64,000 nt of DNA from Franconibacter pulveris DSM 19144 (GCA_000621185.1 JHYZ01000018.1:23994-87993); one strand, 5' to 3'. Shown: positions 17,984 to 28,639, counted from the stretch's first letter. Numbers and translations: made by a program. Notes: a model not told the origin generated them from the letters alone.

Positions 17984-19177
17984 TTATTGGGATTGTTGAT
18001 TCCTTTCTTCGTCGCGCCGCCAGACCAGCGCGCCGCCGATAACCAGCGCCACGCCAGCTATCCACAGCGCCGGCTCCAGCCTGCCGGTGAGAAAGCTGGC
18101 AACCGCAGAGGTCATCGGGCCGACAAGCTGCCCCACGGCATAACCGGTCGTGAGCAGCCCGGCCAGATAGCGCGTGTGCTCCGGCGCCAGCTCTCGCCCG
18201 TAGTGCAACGAAAGCTGCACGGCGCAGAGAAAGCCGCCGCCTACCAGCAGCGCGCCGATAACCAACCCGTTTATACCCGGCAGCCATGCGGCGGCCACCA
18301 CGCCTGCGGCCTGCAGCCACAGCACTATTGCCAGCCGCTGATTGCTTTGCAGCACCCCGCGAAGCAGGATGCTAAGCGCAATGCCGATAACCGAAGCGCC
18401 GCCAAAAACAGGCCAGACAAACTGTGCAAACAGGCTGCCTGGAAAGCGCGCCGCCGCCATTTGGGAAAGAAACGTCGCGGGCAGAATATAACCAAACCCG
18501 GCGAGACTGTAGCTCCAGACCAGCTTTTTCAGTCCGCCCGTCAGGCGCAGCGGCTCAGGCTGGTTGCCCGGGCGGTGCAGATGCCCCCGGCGCGGCAGGT
18601 TGCGGGCAATCAGCGCAATAAACAGCAGCGCCAGCGCGCCGTAGATAAGCCAGCCCTGCTGCGCGCTGAGCCCGGCGCCGTGGATCCAGACCGCCAGCAG
18701 GCCGCTGATGGCGATGCCGGCGCCCGGCCCGGCGAACACCGCGGCGCTAAGGCCCGGCCTGCCGAAATGGGCGAGCTGTTCGTTGGTCCAGGCGGCCATC
18801 AGCACCAGCCCCCAGCCGCTCATGCAGCCGATAACGAAGCGCAATACGGCGTGCGGCCAGGGTCCGTCGACAAAAGCGGAAAGCAGCGTCAGCAGCACCG
18901 CGCCGCCGACGCCCGCCCAGAGCCGAAGCTCAACGTGACGCTGCGCGCGCATCGCATCCCATGCGCCGACCAGATAGCCAAGATAGTTTGCGGCGGCGAC
19001 CAGTCCGGCGCTGGTGAGCGTTAACTGCCCCTCCCCTACCATCAACGGCACCTGAGGCGTAAACGCGAAACGCCCAATCCCCATTACCACAATCAGCGCG
19101 AGAAACCCGGTCAGTGCAATACGCAGCGCCACAGCGCCTCCATTTGTTAAAATAAAGTTATGGCTATGATGCGGCAT
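17984..19177 (-). CDS. YbfB/YjiJ-family MFS transporter
   Basis: 397-residue major facilitator of the YbfB/YjiJ group (PF06779), about twelve membrane helices, with the opening GIGRFAFTPQVPLM and the mid-protein segment KLVWSYSLAGFGYILPATFLSQMA split over two helices. It resembles E. coli YjiJ, but the position between folE and yeiG is not the E. coli one, so no symbol is given. The ATG at 19177 (MPHHSHNF) is preferred over an in-frame TTG 39 nt upstream. Divergent from yeiG with an 84-bp gap. Substrate unknown. Confidence 0.85.
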   Translation of the reverse strand: MPHHSHNFILTNGGAVALRIALTGFLALIVVMGIGRFAFTPQVPLMVGEGQLTLTSAGLVAAANYLGYLVGAWDAMRAQRHVELRLWAGVGGAVLLTLLSAFVDGPWPHAVLRFVIGCMSGWGLVLMAAWTNEQLAHFGRPGLSAAVFAGPGAGIAISGLLAVWIHGAGLSAQQGWLIYGALALLFIALIARNLPRRGHLHRPGNQPEPLRLTGGLKKLVWSYSLAGFGYILPATFLSQMAAARFPGSLFAQFVWPVFGGASVIGIALSILLRGVLQSNQRLAIVLWLQAAGVVAAAWLPGINGLVIGALLVGGGFLCAVQLSLHYGRELAPEHTRYLAGLLTTGYAVGQLVGPMTSAVASFLTGRLEPALWIAGVALVIGGALVWRRDEERNQQSQ

Positions 19178-19261
19178 GAGTTTTCTAAGGTGAAGTGAAA
19201 CTTGTTCACTCGTCAATGCGCGTTTGCGCTATTCTGTTCAGCCAATTATAAGGAGCCGCCT

Positions 19262-20092
19262 ATGGAACTGCTCGACGAGCATCGCTGTTTTTCCGGCCAG
19301 CAGCAGCGCTGGCGACATCACTCTCAGGCGCTCAATTGCGCCATGACCTTCAGCATTTTTCTGCCGCCTGAAACCGACGCGCCGCCGCCTGTGCTTTACT
19401 GGCTCTCCGGCCTGACCTGTACCGATGAAAACTTCACGACCAAAGCGGGCGCGCAACGCGTGGCGGCTGAACTGGGCATTGCGTTAGTGATGCCGGACAC
19501 CAGCCCGCGCGGCGATGAGGTGGCGGACGCGGAAGGGTACGACCTCGGCAAAGGCGCCGGTTTCTACCTTAACGCCACCGTTGCGCCCTGGGCATCCCAC
19601 TATCGTATGTATGATTACCTGCGCGATGAACTGCCCAAAGTGATTGCGGAAAACTTTAAGGTAGCGGACCGTTGCGCCATCAGCGGCCACTCAATGGGCG
19701 GCCACGGGGCGCTTATCATGGCGCTAAAGAACCCCGGGCGTTTCCGCTCGGTTTCCGCCTTCGCGCCAATCGTCAACCCGTCTGCCGTGCCGTGGGGGAA
19801 AAAAGCGTTCACCGCGTATCTTGGCGAAGATGAAATCCAGTGGCACCAGTGGGACAGTTGCGCATTGCTGGAAAAGGCCGATCCGGCGCACGCTATCCCC
19901 ACGCTTGTCGACCAGGGCGACAGCGACCCGTTCTTTGGCGAGCAACTCCAGCCGGAGCGGCTTGATGACGCGGCGCGCAAGGCAGGCTGGCCGCTGACGC
20001 TGCGCATGCAGCCGGGCTATGATCACAGCTATTATTTCATCGCCACCTTTATTGAAGAGCATTTGCGCTTTCACGCGCAGCATTTGCGCTGA
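19262..20092 (+). CDS. yeiG: S-formylglutathione hydrolase
   Basis: 276-residue serine hydrolase of the esterase D family. It hydrolyses S-formylglutathione to formate and glutathione in formaldehyde detoxification. Alpha/beta-hydrolase fold with the nucleophile Ser-144 in SGHSMGGHG, an acid in DQGDSDPF and the histidine in PGYDHSYYF. The ATG at 19262 follows AAGGAG at good spacing and gives the E. coli YeiG start. E. coli cirA, which follows yeiG there, is absent. Confidence 0.94.
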   Translation: MELLDEHRCFSGQQQRWRHHSQALNCAMTFSIFLPPETDAPPPVLYWLSGLTCTDENFTTKAGAQRVAAELGIALVMPDTSPRGDEVADAEGYDLGKGAGFYLNATVAPWASHYRMYDYLRDELPKVIAENFKVADRCAISGHSMGGHGALIMALKNPGRFRSVSAFAPIVNPSAVPWGKKAFTAYLGEDEIQWHQWDSCALLEKADPAHAIPTLVDQGDSDPFFGEQLQPERLDDAARKAGWPLTLRMQPGYDHSYYFIATFIEEHLRFHAQHLR

Positions 20093-20117
20093 TGCATCCA
20101 TGCTAAACCGGCAATAA

Positions 20118-20143
20118 AAAAGGGCGCTTAAGGCGCCCTTTTC
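20118..20143. terminator. Bidirectional intrinsic terminator between yeiG and lysP
   Basis: AAGGGCGC-5 nt-GCGCCCTT stem flanked by A-tract on the left and TTTT on the right, between convergent yeiG and lysP. Confidence 0.85.
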
Positions 20144-20144
20144 G

Positions 20145-21614
20145 TTATTTCTTCAGATGGTCAGGAAACGTCATTTCGCTGTAACGCACGAAATGCGTGC
20201 CTCTGGTCCACTTGTAACCAAACCAGATTATCAGGAACAGCGGAATGCCGATGTAGGTTGCCGCAACGGCTGTCCAGTCAATCGTATCTTCCAGGAATGC
20301 CTGATAGTTCTGGCCGAGCGTGATAATAAGACACAGCACGAAGGCGAAAATCGGGCCCAGCGGGAAGAAGCCGGAGCGGTACGGCAGGTCGTTGATATCG
20401 TTGCCCTGCATGACATAACCGCGACGGAAGCGATAATGACTAATGGCAATACCGAGCCAGGCGATAAATCCGGTCATCCCCGAGGTGTTCAGCAGCCACA
20501 GGTAAACCGTCTGGTTACCGAACATGGAGGTGAGGAAGCACAAGCCCGCGACCACGGTCGTCGCATAAAGCGCGTTGCGCGGCACGCCGCCTTTAGACAG
20601 CGTTGAGAAAATACGCGGCGCTTTGCCGTCGCAGGCCAGGGTGTAGAGCATGCGGGTGGAAGCGTACATGCCGGAGTTGCCCGCAGAGAGCACTGCCGTC
20701 AGGATCACCGCATTCATGATGGCCGCCGCAGAGAGCAGACCCGCGTGCTGGAACACCAGAGTGAACGGGCTGACGCTGATATCTTTCACGTCGTTGCGCA
20801 GCAGGCTCGGGTCGGTGTAGGGGATAATCAGGCTGATAATCAGAATGGCGAACACATAGAACAGCAGGATACGCCAGAAAACCTGACGCACCGCGCGCGG
20901 AATATTCTTCGCCGGGTCTTCCGATTCGCCCGCCGCGATGCCGATAAGCTCGGTGCCCTGGAAAGAGAAGCCGACAATCATCGCCACGCCAATCATCGCC
21001 GAGAAGCCGCCCGCGAATGGCGCCTCATCAATGCTCCAGTTGCTCCAGCCTGCCGGTTCAGCGCCTTTGAAAATGCCGACAATCATCGCGATGCCGACCA
21101 GAATAAAGATAATCACGGTCGCCACTTTAATCAGCGAGAACCAGTACTCCGCTTCGCCAAAGCCTTTTACAGAAATGTAGTTCAGCAGGAACATGATGCC
21201 GAGGAAGACGGCGCTCCAGATCCAGCCTGGCGTATCCGGGAACCAGTAGCTCATCACAAGCTGCGAGGCCACAAGGTCGACCGCGATGGTGACCGCCCAG
21301 TTGTACCAGTAGTTCCAGCCCAGCGCGAAGCCGAAGCCCTCTTCTACGTAGTTCTGCCCGTAGGTAGCGAACGAGCCGGAGACCGGCATATAGGCCGCCA
21401 GCTCGCCAAGGCTCGTCATCAGGAAATAGACCATCAGGCCGATAAGAATATAGGAAAAAAGCGCGCCGCCCGGGCCCGCCTGAGAAATCGTCGCGCCGGA
21501 TGCGACAAACAGCCCTGTGCCGATAGAGCCGCCGATGGCGATCATCGTCAAATGACGCGCCTTTAATTCGCGACGTAGCGCAGGCGCTTGTGTGGTTTTA
21601 GATTCGGAAACCAT
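20145..21614 (-). CDS. lysP: Lysine-specific permease
   Basis: 489-residue amino-acid/polyamine/organocation-family proton symporter for lysine in the inner membrane, twelve helices, GGSIGTGLFVASG in helix 1 and the conserved GFSFQGTEL in the middle. In E. coli LysP also holds CadC inactive at low lysine. The ATG at 21614 gives MVSESKTTQAP, as in E. coli; the frame is open eight codons upstream. YeiE, encoded upstream, is the known activator of lysP in E. coli. Confidence 0.95.
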   Translation of the reverse strand: MVSESKTTQAPALRRELKARHLTMIAIGGSIGTGLFVASGATISQAGPGGALFSYILIGLMVYFLMTSLGELAAYMPVSGSFATYGQNYVEEGFGFALGWNYWYNWAVTIAVDLVASQLVMSYWFPDTPGWIWSAVFLGIMFLLNYISVKGFGEAEYWFSLIKVATVIIFILVGIAMIVGIFKGAEPAGWSNWSIDEAPFAGGFSAMIGVAMIVGFSFQGTELIGIAAGESEDPAKNIPRAVRQVFWRILLFYVFAILIISLIIPYTDPSLLRNDVKDISVSPFTLVFQHAGLLSAAAIMNAVILTAVLSAGNSGMYASTRMLYTLACDGKAPRIFSTLSKGGVPRNALYATTVVAGLCFLTSMFGNQTVYLWLLNTSGMTGFIAWLGIAISHYRFRRGYVMQGNDINDLPYRSGFFPLGPIFAFVLCLIITLGQNYQAFLEDTIDWTAVAATYIGIPLFLIIWFGYKWTRGTHFVRYSEMTFPDHLKK

Positions 21615-21795
21615 ATAAAAATAATGCCCATCCATCAAAAGAGGCGCGATTGTAGCAGACTCAAACCGAAGCGCCTGGTGGAAATACGCAGTTATAAGAG
21701 ACGTTCATGATAGCTGCCGGATCATAAGTAAAGCAGCGGGCCTGCGGGAGAGCGAAAATTTTTTCTTATGACTGACGCCCGATTTGCCGACTCGC

Positions 21796-22662
21796 TCAGG
21801 GTTCGCAGTAGCGTAAAAAACGCTGCAGGGCGTTGGACAGGTGCTTCTGGCGATGATGGATCCGGTAGAGCGTTCGCGTCAGCCGCGGCAACGGGGCCTT
21901 CACTTCGACCAGCGAGCCGGTTTCCAGCTGCTCGGCTATCACCCTGCGTGAAAGACAACTGATGCCCAGCCCGTGGCGCACCGCATGTTTAATCGCTTCA
22001 GAGTTGCCAAGCTCCATCGCCAGCACAAACTGCGGCAGGTGCGAAAGCAGAAGGTAATCGACAATTTCCCGCGTGCCGGAACCTTTCTCACGCAGGATCC
22101 AGGGCGCGGCGGCAAGGCGCGCCAGCGTTACTTCCCCGTTTAAAAGCGGGCTTGCGGGAGAGGCGAAGACCACCAGTTCATCCTCAAGCCAGGGTTCGGT
22201 GACGATTTCCGCCATATGGCACGGCCCTTCGATAAGCCCGATATCGACGCGAAAATCCGCGACGGCGTTAATCACATCCTGACTGTTGCCCACGCTCATT
22301 TCCAGCGGCAATGACGGAAAGTCGCGGCGGTAGCGGGCAATCACTTCCGGCAAAATATAGTTGCCGATAGTGCTGCTGGCATAAACGCGGATAGCGCCGT
22401 TATCTTCACGAAAAAGCTGCTCTATCTCTCCCGCCTGCTCCAGCAGCGCCACGGTGCGCGGGTAAAGCAGCCGCCCGTGCTCATTGACCACCAGCCGTTT
22501 GCCCACCCGGTCAAAAAGCTGCACGCCAAGCTGGCCTTCCAGATCGGTTAACGCTGCGCTGACCGCCGATTGCGACAGCGCCAGCATTTGCGATGCCTGG
22601 GTAGTGGAACCGCTTTTCAGCACTTCGGCAAACACTTCCAGCTGACGCAGGGTGATATGCAT
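21796..22662 (-). CDS. yeiE: YeiE, LysR-family regulator
   Basis: 288 residues; LysR HTH at the N-terminus ([20 protein letters not shown], then [14 protein letters not shown]) and an effector-binding domain with [11 protein letters not shown]. Nearly colinear with E. coli YeiE, which activates lysP and, in Cronobacter and Salmonella, affects iron/sulfite-linked physiology. Start at 22662 gives MHITLRQLE; an upstream in-frame start is rejected. Divergent from yeiH, which it probably also controls, with AT-rich dyads in the shared gap. Confidence 0.93.
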   Translation of the reverse strand: MHITLRQLEVFAEVLKSGSTTQASQMLALSQSAVSAALTDLEGQLGVQLFDRVGKRLVVNEHGRLLYPRTVALLEQAGEIEQLFREDNGAIRVYASSTIGNYILPEVIARYRRDFPSLPLEMSVGNSQDVINAVADFRVDIGLIEGPCHMAEIVTEPWLEDELVVFASPASPLLNGEVTLARLAAAPWILREKGSGTREIVDYLLLSHLPQFVLAMELGNSEAIKHAVRHGLGISCLSRRVIAEQLETGSLVEVKAPLPRLTRTLYRIHHRQKHLSNALQRFLRYCEP

Positions 22663-22701
22663 AACTCGCCTCAATAGTAAGAGCTCTCTTACCACTTATG
22701 A

Positions 22702-22725
22702 TGATTAATTATAAATATATAATCA
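22702..22725. promoter_or_regulatory. AT-rich dyad between yeiE and yeiH
   Basis: TGATTA/TAATCA arms 24 bp end to end, with an inner ATTATA-4 nt-TATAAT dyad. Both arm pairs are perfect. It lies in the 117-bp divergent gap in a locally AT-rich patch and is a plausible YeiE binding site. Confidence 0.5.
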
Positions 22726-22779
22726 ATTTTATTTTTAAGTCGCCTCGCCTTACGCTTTCCACACAGTAAGGAGAAGGCT

Positions 22780-23829
22780 ATGACAATACTCACACTACGC
22801 AAACCGCAGCATCACCTGATGCATTATGCGCCCGGTCTGGCGCTCACTGCCCTGGTGGCAGGCGCAGCCCTGTGGGCTGGTGCTATCCCGGCGGTCGCTG
22901 GCGCAGGGCTTAGCGCGCTGACGCTTGCTATCCTTGCCGGCATGCTTGTCGGCAATACGGTTTACCCTCGCCTCTGGCAATCCTGCGACGGCGGCGTGCT
23001 GTTCGCCAAACAGCATTTGTTGCGACTGGGCATTATTCTTTATGGCTTTCGCCTGACATTCGCGCAAATCGCGCAGGTGGGGGCAAGCGGCCTGCTGGTG
23101 GATATGCTCACGCTCAGCAGTACTTTTTTTCTTGCCTGCTGGCTTGGTCAGCGCGTTTTTAAGCTCGATCGCGAAACGAGCTGGCTGATTGGCGCCGGCA
23201 GCAGCATTTGCGGCGCGGCGGCGATTCTCGCCACCGAACCGGTTATCAAAGCGCAAGCCAGTAAAGTGACCGTGGCGGTGGCGACGGTGGTAATTTTCGG
23301 CACGCTGGCGATTTTTCTCTATCCTCTGATGTGGCCGTGGCTAAACGCCTTTTTCTCGCCAGAAACCTACGGCGTCTATATGGGTTCTACCATGCATGAA
23401 GTGGCGCAGGTCGTGGCGGCGGGCCATGCGGTGGGGCCTGATGCGGAAAATGCGGCGGTTATTGCTAAAATGCTGCGCGTGATGATGCTCGCCCCGTTCC
23501 TGATTTTTCTTGCAGCGCGGGTAAAACAGCTGGCGCCGGCAAATGACGGCAAGCGCAGCGCCATCACTATTCCCTGGTTCGCTATCCTGTTTATTCTGGT
23601 GGCGGTGTTCAACTCCTTCCATCTGCTGCCGAAACCGCTGGTGGATGCGCTGGTGACGCTCGATACCGTTCTGCTGGCAATGGCGATGGCGGCGCTTGGC
23701 GTGACAACGCACCTCAGCGCGCTGAAAAAAGCGGGCGTACGGCCGCTGCTGATGGCGCTCCTCCTCTTTTTCTGGCTGATTGTAGGCGGCGGGGTGATTA
23801 ACGTTATCGTTGAGCGGCTAATGGCATAA
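22780..23829 (+). CDS. yeiH: YeiH, UPF0324-family membrane protein
   Basis: 349-residue inner-membrane protein of the conserved hypothetical 698 family (PF03601), about ten helices. The signature stretches GAGSSICGAAAILATEP and STMHEVAQVVAAGHAV are intact. YeiH homologues are putative sulfate/sulfite-type exporters and its divergent partner YeiE is linked to sulfite response, so an anion-export role is plausible but inferred. ATG at 22780 with an AGGAG site. Confidence 0.92.
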   Translation: MTILTLRKPQHHLMHYAPGLALTALVAGAALWAGAIPAVAGAGLSALTLAILAGMLVGNTVYPRLWQSCDGGVLFAKQHLLRLGIILYGFRLTFAQIAQVGASGLLVDMLTLSSTFFLACWLGQRVFKLDRETSWLIGAGSSICGAAAILATEPVIKAQASKVTVAVATVVIFGTLAIFLYPLMWPWLNAFFSPETYGVYMGSTMHEVAQVVAAGHAVGPDAENAAVIAKMLRVMMLAPFLIFLAARVKQLAPANDGKRSAITIPWFAILFILVAVFNSFHLLPKPLVDALVTLDTVLLAMAMAALGVTTHLSALKKAGVRPLLMALLLFFWLIVGGGVINVIVERLMA

Positions 23830-23903
23830 ACCGGCACGCGCTTTCCTGGACGTTGCCGCTATGATAAAACGTTCCCCCTTTGCGGGCATGACAGGAGAGA
23901 AAG

Positions 23904-24761
23904 ATGAAGTTTATTGGAGCGCATGTCAGCGCCTCCGGCGGGCTCGCCAATGCCGCCACCCGCGCCGCCGAGCTGGAAGCGACAGCTTTCGCGCTGTTCA
24001 CCAAGAACCAGCGTCAATGGCGTGCCGCCCCGCTCACCCCGGCGATTATCGATGAATTCAAAGCCGCCTGTGAAAAACATGGCTACGGGCCGGGGCAGAT
24101 CCTGCCGCACGACAGCTTTTTGATTAACCTCGGCCATCCGGAAGCGGAAGCGCTGGAGAAATCCCGCAAGGCGTTTATTGACGAGCTGACGCGCTGTCAG
24201 CAACTCGGGCTGACGCTGCTGAACTTTCACCCGGGCAGTCACTTACAGCAAATCAGCGAAGAGGCCTGCCTCTCCCGCATCGCCGAATCGGTGAACATCG
24301 CGCTGGAGCAAACGGAAGGCGTGACGGCGGTCATTGAAAACACCGCAGGCCAGGGGAGCAACCTCGGCTTTCGCTTCGAGCATCTGGCGGCGATTATCGA
24401 CCAGGTGGACGATAAGAGCCGTGTCGGCGTCTGTATTGATACCTGCCACGCCTTCGCCGCGGGTTACGACCTGCGCACGGAAGAGGCGTGCGAAGAGACC
24501 TTCGCTGAGTTTGACCGTATTGTCGGCTTTCAGTATTTACGCGGCATGCACTTAAACGACGCGAAAAGCGCTTTCGCCAGCCGGGTGGACCGCCACCATA
24601 GCCTCGGCGAAGGGAACATCGGCCATACGCCGTTCCGCTGGCTGATGCGCGACAGCCGCTTCGACGGCATCCCGATGGTGCTTGAGACCATTAACCCGGA
24701 TATCTGGGCTGAAGAAATCGCCTGGCTTAAGGCGCAGCAAACGACTACGGCAACGGTATAA
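23904..24761 (+). CDS. nfo: Endonuclease IV (AP endonuclease)
   Basis: 285-residue TIM-barrel AP endonuclease with three zinc ions. It incises DNA at abasic sites and removes 3'-blocking groups in base excision repair. Ligand-bearing segments are present: GAHVSASGG at the start, [46 protein letters not shown] and MVLETINPD. Same length as E. coli Nfo. In E. coli it is SoxRS-induced; I see no convincing soxbox here. Confidence 0.96.
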   Translation: MKFIGAHVSASGGLANAATRAAELEATAFALFTKNQRQWRAAPLTPAIIDEFKAACEKHGYGPGQILPHDSFLINLGHPEAEALEKSRKAFIDELTRCQQLGLTLLNFHPGSHLQQISEEACLSRIAESVNIALEQTEGVTAVIENTAGQGSNLGFRFEHLAAIIDQVDDKSRVGVCIDTCHAFAAGYDLRTEEACEETFAEFDRIVGFQYLRGMHLNDAKSAFASRVDRHHSLGEGNIGHTPFRWLMRDSRFDGIPMVLETINPDIWAEEIAWLKAQQTTTATV

Positions 24762-24778
24762 CCGCTGTTTTCAGCAAT

Positions 24779-24807
24779 AAAAAAAGCTCCCCGCAGGGAG
24801 CTTTTTT
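24779..24807. terminator. Bidirectional terminator between nfo and fruA
   Basis: GCTCCC-4 nt-GGGAGC stem with A-tract before and T-tract after (AAAAAAA / TTTTTT), between convergent nfo and fruA. Confidence 0.9.
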
Positions 24808-24820
24808 CTTACCGTAACGC

Positions 24821-26521
24821 TCAGGCGGTTTTCGCCGCCAGTTCCGCTTCCGGACGCTTAAGGAAAGCGTAAGCCAGACCCGCCACCAGCGTACCGGCGA
24901 CGATAGCAAGAAGGTAGCCCAGCACTGGCGTGATAGCGCCAGGAATCAGCAGCACGAACAGACCGCCGTGCGGCGCCATCAGCTTCGCGCCTACCGCCAT
25001 AGAGATAGCACCGGTGATAGCGCCGCCCACGATGCAGCAGGGAATGACGCGCATCGGGTCGCGGGCGGCGAACGGAATCGCCCCTTCGGAGATAAAGCAC
25101 AGGCCCAGCACCAGCGCCGCTTTGCCCCCTTCCTGCTGGCCTTTGTCGAATTTACGACGCGCCACCATCGTCGCAATACCCATCGCCAGCGGCGGAACCA
25201 TACCGGCCGCCATGATAGCCGCCATCGGCGCGTAAACCTGGGAACTCAGCAGCCCCACGCCAAAAGCATAAGCCGCTTTGTTCACCGGGCCGCCCATATC
25301 GGTACACATCATGCCGCCAAGAATGGCGCCCAGCAGCACCGCGTTGGCGGTTCCCATGCCCTGCAGCCAGGCGGTCAGGCCCGCCAGGATTTTCGCGACC
25401 GGCGTGCCGATAACGTAAATCATCGCCAGACCGACAATCAGGCTGGAGAAGAGTGGAATAATCAGGATAGGTTTCAACGCCTCCATGCTTGGCGGCAGCT
25501 TCAGCTTGCCGCTGATCGCTTTGGCAACATAGCCTGCGAGGAAGCCCGCAAGAATACCGCCGATAAAACCGGAGCCGGTGCTGACAGCGAGCATGCCGCC
25601 AATCAGGCCCGGCGTCAGGCCCGGACGGTCAGCGATAGAGAAAGCGATGAAACCAGCCAGTACTGGCACCATCAGGGCGAAGGCGGAACCGCCGCCGATT
25701 TTCATCAGCGCCGCGGCAAGCGTGCCTTCCTGTTTGAACGCTTCGATGCCGAACACAAAAGAGAGCGCGATTAACAGACCGCCCGCCACCACCATCGGCA
25801 GCATGTAGGAAACGCCGGTCAGAAGATGACGATAGGCGCCTGCCCCGCCCTGCTCTTTCTGGCCTGCGGAAGCGGAAGCCGCCTGGCCGGAAGGCTGATA
25901 GGGCTTAGCCTCGGCGAGGGCTTTATCGAACTCCTGCGCGGTTTTCTTCAGCGCGAGGCCGGTAGAGGTGCGGTACATTGGCTTGCCGGCGAATTTCGCC
26001 AGGTCCACTTCGATATCCGCCGCCACGATAACCAGATCCGCCTGCGCCACCTCTTCCGGCGTGATGGCATTGCCTGCCCCCACGGAGCCGCGGGTTTCCA
26101 CTTTCGCCCACCAGCCGCGTTTTTTCGCTTCGGTTTCGATAGCTTCCGCCGCCATAAAGGTGTGCGCTACGCCAGTCGGGCAGGCCGTTACCGCCACAAT
26201 GCGTTTTTGACCGCCCGCCGTCGGCGCGCCAATCGGAGCCGCCGCAACCGGCGCGCTGTACGACTGCGCTTTCTCTTTGGCTTCGCCAAGGAACAGCTCC
26301 GGGTGCGCTACGGCGCGATCGATTTCGCCAACAAACACCTTTTTGCCGTTGAGCGCGCTGTCCGCCGGCAGGTTTTTGCCCAGCGCAATGACCAGCTCCG
26401 CGTCGTTCGGGTTATCGGTAAGTTCCAGATGCGCTTTCTGCGCCGCCGCACCGAGCAGGGTCTTCGCCATATAGGCGCGGGCCTGGCCGAGCGCGGAGTC
26501 AATAATCAGCAGCGTTTTCAT
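24821..26521 (-). CDS. fruA: Fructose PTS enzyme IIB'BC
   Basis: 566-residue inner-membrane fructose permease that phosphorylates fructose at C1 during uptake. Domains: degenerate EIIB' (about 1-100), EIIB with the phosphorylated Cys-114 in VTACPTGVAHT, a flexible linker (about 205-230), and EIIC (about 230-555) with the conserved GGPVNKAAYAF and SEGAIPFAARDP. Length agrees with E. coli FruA (563). Last gene of fruBKA. Confidence 0.96.
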   Translation of the reverse strand: MKTLLIIDSALGQARAYMAKTLLGAAAQKAHLELTDNPNDAELVIALGKNLPADSALNGKKVFVGEIDRAVAHPELFLGEAKEKAQSYSAPVAAAPIGAPTAGGQKRIVAVTACPTGVAHTFMAAEAIETEAKKRGWWAKVETRGSVGAGNAITPEEVAQADLVIVAADIEVDLAKFAGKPMYRTSTGLALKKTAQEFDKALAEAKPYQPSGQAASASAGQKEQGGAGAYRHLLTGVSYMLPMVVAGGLLIALSFVFGIEAFKQEGTLAAALMKIGGGSAFALMVPVLAGFIAFSIADRPGLTPGLIGGMLAVSTGSGFIGGILAGFLAGYVAKAISGKLKLPPSMEALKPILIIPLFSSLIVGLAMIYVIGTPVAKILAGLTAWLQGMGTANAVLLGAILGGMMCTDMGGPVNKAAYAFGVGLLSSQVYAPMAAIMAAGMVPPLAMGIATMVARRKFDKGQQEGGKAALVLGLCFISEGAIPFAARDPMRVIPCCIVGGAITGAISMAVGAKLMAPHGGLFVLLIPGAITPVLGYLLAIVAGTLVAGLAYAFLKRPEAELAAKTA

Positions 26522-26537
26522 TATGCCTCTCCTGCTG

Positions 26538-27476
26538 TCAGTTAAAAGGTTGTAAGTCGACGCGCGCCATCATCGCCGCCAACTGTGTCCTGTCGGTGAT
26601 GCCGACATTGCTCTGGCTGACCGCCAGCGCCGCCACCGCCGTAGCAAGACGTAGCGTGTGCTCGCTGGATTCGCGCATCAGCAGGCCATAGATGAGACCG
26701 CCGACCATTGAATCCCCGGCGCCTACCGTGCTGACCACTTCACAGGCGGGCGGTTTGGCTATCCATTCGCCAGAGGCGTTGACCCACAGCGCCCCTTCTG
26801 CACCCAGTGAAATCACCACGTGGGCGATGCCTTGCTCGCGCAGCGCGTGGGCGGCATCAATAACATCTTTCATTTCCGGCAGCTTGCGGCCTGCCCAAAT
26901 TTCCAGCTCGCGGCGGTTCGGTTTCACCAGCCACGGCGCGGCTTTCAGGCCCGCCACCAGCGCCTCGCGGCTGCTGTCGAAAATAATGCACGGGCACTGG
27001 CTGCGCAGGCGCGTCATCCAGTCGGTGAACGCTTCCGGGCTGACGCCCGCCGGCAGGCTGCCGCTGACGCAGACCATGTCAAACTGCCCAAGCCAGCTCA
27101 GGGAATCGTTAACAAAACGTTCCCAGTCCGCCGCGGTGACTTCAAAACCGGAGAAGTTAAAATCGGTCACTTCGCCATCTTTTTCCGTCAGCTTCACGTT
27201 AATGCGAGTACGGCCCTGCACCACCTGAAAACGGTTGGCGATGCCAAGCTCGCTGAAGAGTTGCTGAAAGCCATCCTGATTATCTTTGCCGAGGAAACCG
27301 CCGACGGTGACATCAATCCCTAAATCCTTGAGCACCTTCGCAACGTTAATGCCTTTGCCCGCAGCGTGCAGGCCAGTGGTGCGTACGAGGTTGACTTCGC
27401 CGCGTTCGATTTCCGGCGTAAAGCCGACCAGGTCATAAGCCGGGTTTAGCGTAATGGTGGCAACACGTCTGCTCAT
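26538..27476 (-). CDS. fruK: 1-phosphofructokinase
   Basis: 312-residue PfkB-family kinase: fructose 1-phosphate plus ATP to fructose 1,6-bisphosphate. N-terminal TLNPAYD and [10 protein letters not shown] and the C-terminal catalytic [12 protein letters not shown] with the base Asp are present. The ATG overlaps the fruB stop by 4 bp; 16 bp separate it from fruA. Fructose 1-phosphate, its substrate, is the inducer that removes Cra from the fru operators. Confidence 0.96.
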   Translation of the reverse strand: MSRRVATITLNPAYDLVGFTPEIERGEVNLVRTTGLHAAGKGINVAKVLKDLGIDVTVGGFLGKDNQDGFQQLFSELGIANRFQVVQGRTRINVKLTEKDGEVTDFNFSGFEVTAADWERFVNDSLSWLGQFDMVCVSGSLPAGVSPEAFTDWMTRLRSQCPCIIFDSSREALVAGLKAAPWLVKPNRRELEIWAGRKLPEMKDVIDAAHALREQGIAHVVISLGAEGALWVNASGEWIAKPPACEVVSTVGAGDSMVGGLIYGLLMRESSEHTLRLATAVAALAVSQSNVGITDRTQLAAMMARVDLQPFN

Positions 27477-28606
27477 GCTGCGCCCTCCCCAAGACCAGCG
27501 GCGATGGCTTCGCCAATCGCTTTCAGTGCCGCTTCAGCATCCGCTCCCTGTGCGGTAAAGCGCAGGCGATGCCCCTTCTTAACGCCAAGCGCCACCACTT
27601 TCATCAGGCTGCGGCCGTTAGCCGGCTTGCCGGTGCCGTCGAGGTTAGCGACGGTGATATCGCTGTTAAATTGCTTGATAGTGTTCACCAGCATCGTGCC
27701 TGGACGAGCGTGCAGGCCGTGTTCGTTGCGCACGGTAAACTCGGCGCTCAGCACGTCTTCGGTTAACGCCTCGTCGCTGGTCAACAGCGCAAGCAGCGTA
27801 GAAGCGTCGGCGCTAAGCAGGCGGTCCGCTTTCTGATTCAGCAGGAGGTCGCCCAGGCGCTTGAGCACCGGCAGCGGCTGCTGGTCAACCATGGCGACGG
27901 TCATCAGCAGGCCAACTTTTTCGCCATTCGCTTCAAACGCGTTTGCCGGGCGGCTCACCGCGACGGCGCTCGCAAGGTTGCCCTGCGCGCTGTCAGCCAG
28001 CCACACGCCCTGCCCCAGATTCAGCGGCGCGTCGACAATCGCCTGGCTGACGAAAGCGGCGTCCACCGCGCCCGCCGCCTTCAGACGACCGGCGTTCAGC
28101 GCCTGCAGCGTAACCAGGTCGCTTGCCGCTACATCAAGGCTGAACATTTCGTTATCCAGCTTCAGCGCATCGCTCTGTTTTTCGCCCATCAGCAGCGCGC
28201 GCAACTCTTCAGCGCTGTTGGTGGTTTTAAGCTGTTCGGCGATGGTGTCATCGCTCAGCACGTGCGTTAACTGACGCAGCAAGCCGAGGTGTTCGTCTGA
28301 ACTGGCGGCGATGCCGATAGCCACATACGCCACCTGATCGTCGCCCCAGCGGATCCCCTGCGGGAACTGGAAGACCTGCACGCCGGTTTTCAGCACCTGG
28401 TCGCGGGTATCGGTGGTGCCGTGCGGAATGGCGATGCCATTGCCTAAGTAGGTAGAGGTTTGCTGTTCGCGAGCAAGCATGCCGTTAACATAGCCGTCAG
28501 CTACATTGCCCGCTTTCACCAGCGCGTCAGCAACCTGACGGATGGCTTCTTCTTTATTGTTGGCGCTGGCGCCGGGATGGATATCCTGAACAGATAACTG
28601 GAACAT
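27473..28606 (-). CDS. fruB: Fructose PTS diphosphoryl transfer protein
   Basis: 377-residue fusion: EIIA-fru domain with phosphohistidine His-62 in AIPHGTTD, a central M domain (about 155-280), and an FPr (HPr-like) domain at the C-terminus with the histidine in [10 protein letters not shown] near residue 300. It passes phosphate from enzyme I to FruA in place of HPr. The start codon follows an AGGAG site; two Cra operators lie upstream. First gene of the operon. Confidence 0.96.
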   Translation of the reverse strand: MFQLSVQDIHPGASANNKEEAIRQVADALVKAGNVADGYVNGMLAREQQTSTYLGNGIAIPHGTTDTRDQVLKTGVQVFQFPQGIRWGDDQVAYVAIGIAASSDEHLGLLRQLTHVLSDDTIAEQLKTTNSAEELRALLMGEKQSDALKLDNEMFSLDVAASDLVTLQALNAGRLKAAGAVDAAFVSQAIVDAPLNLGQGVWLADSAQGNLASAVAVSRPANAFEANGEKVGLLMTVAMVDQQPLPVLKRLGDLLLNQKADRLLSADASTLLALLTSDEALTEDVLSAEFTVRNEHGLHARPGTMLVNTIKQFNSDITVANLDGTGKPANGRSLMKVVALGVKKGHRLRFTAQGADAEAALKAIGEAIAAGLGEGAA

Positions 28607-28627
28607 GGTCTCCTCGCTTGCTGAAAG

Positions 28628-28639
28628 TGAATCGTTTCA
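28628..28639. promoter_or_regulatory. Cra (FruR) operator 1 of fruB
   Basis: TGAATCGTTTCA matches Cra consensus TGAAWCGNTTYA (the usual core being TGAAACGTTTCA), 22 bp upstream of the fruB start codon, probably overlapping the transcription start. Confidence 0.85.

Noticed and set aside
17987..19024. 345-codon + strand frame opposite the MFS gene
   Set aside because: Low-complexity, Arg/Gln/Ala-rich shadow of a membrane protein gene.
23830..23903. Soxbox before nfo
   Set aside because: GGCAC is present, but the CAAA half is missing at the right spacing.
24968..25774. 268-codon + strand frame opposite fruA
   Set aside because: Antisense shadow rich in His, Arg and Gln with no start context.
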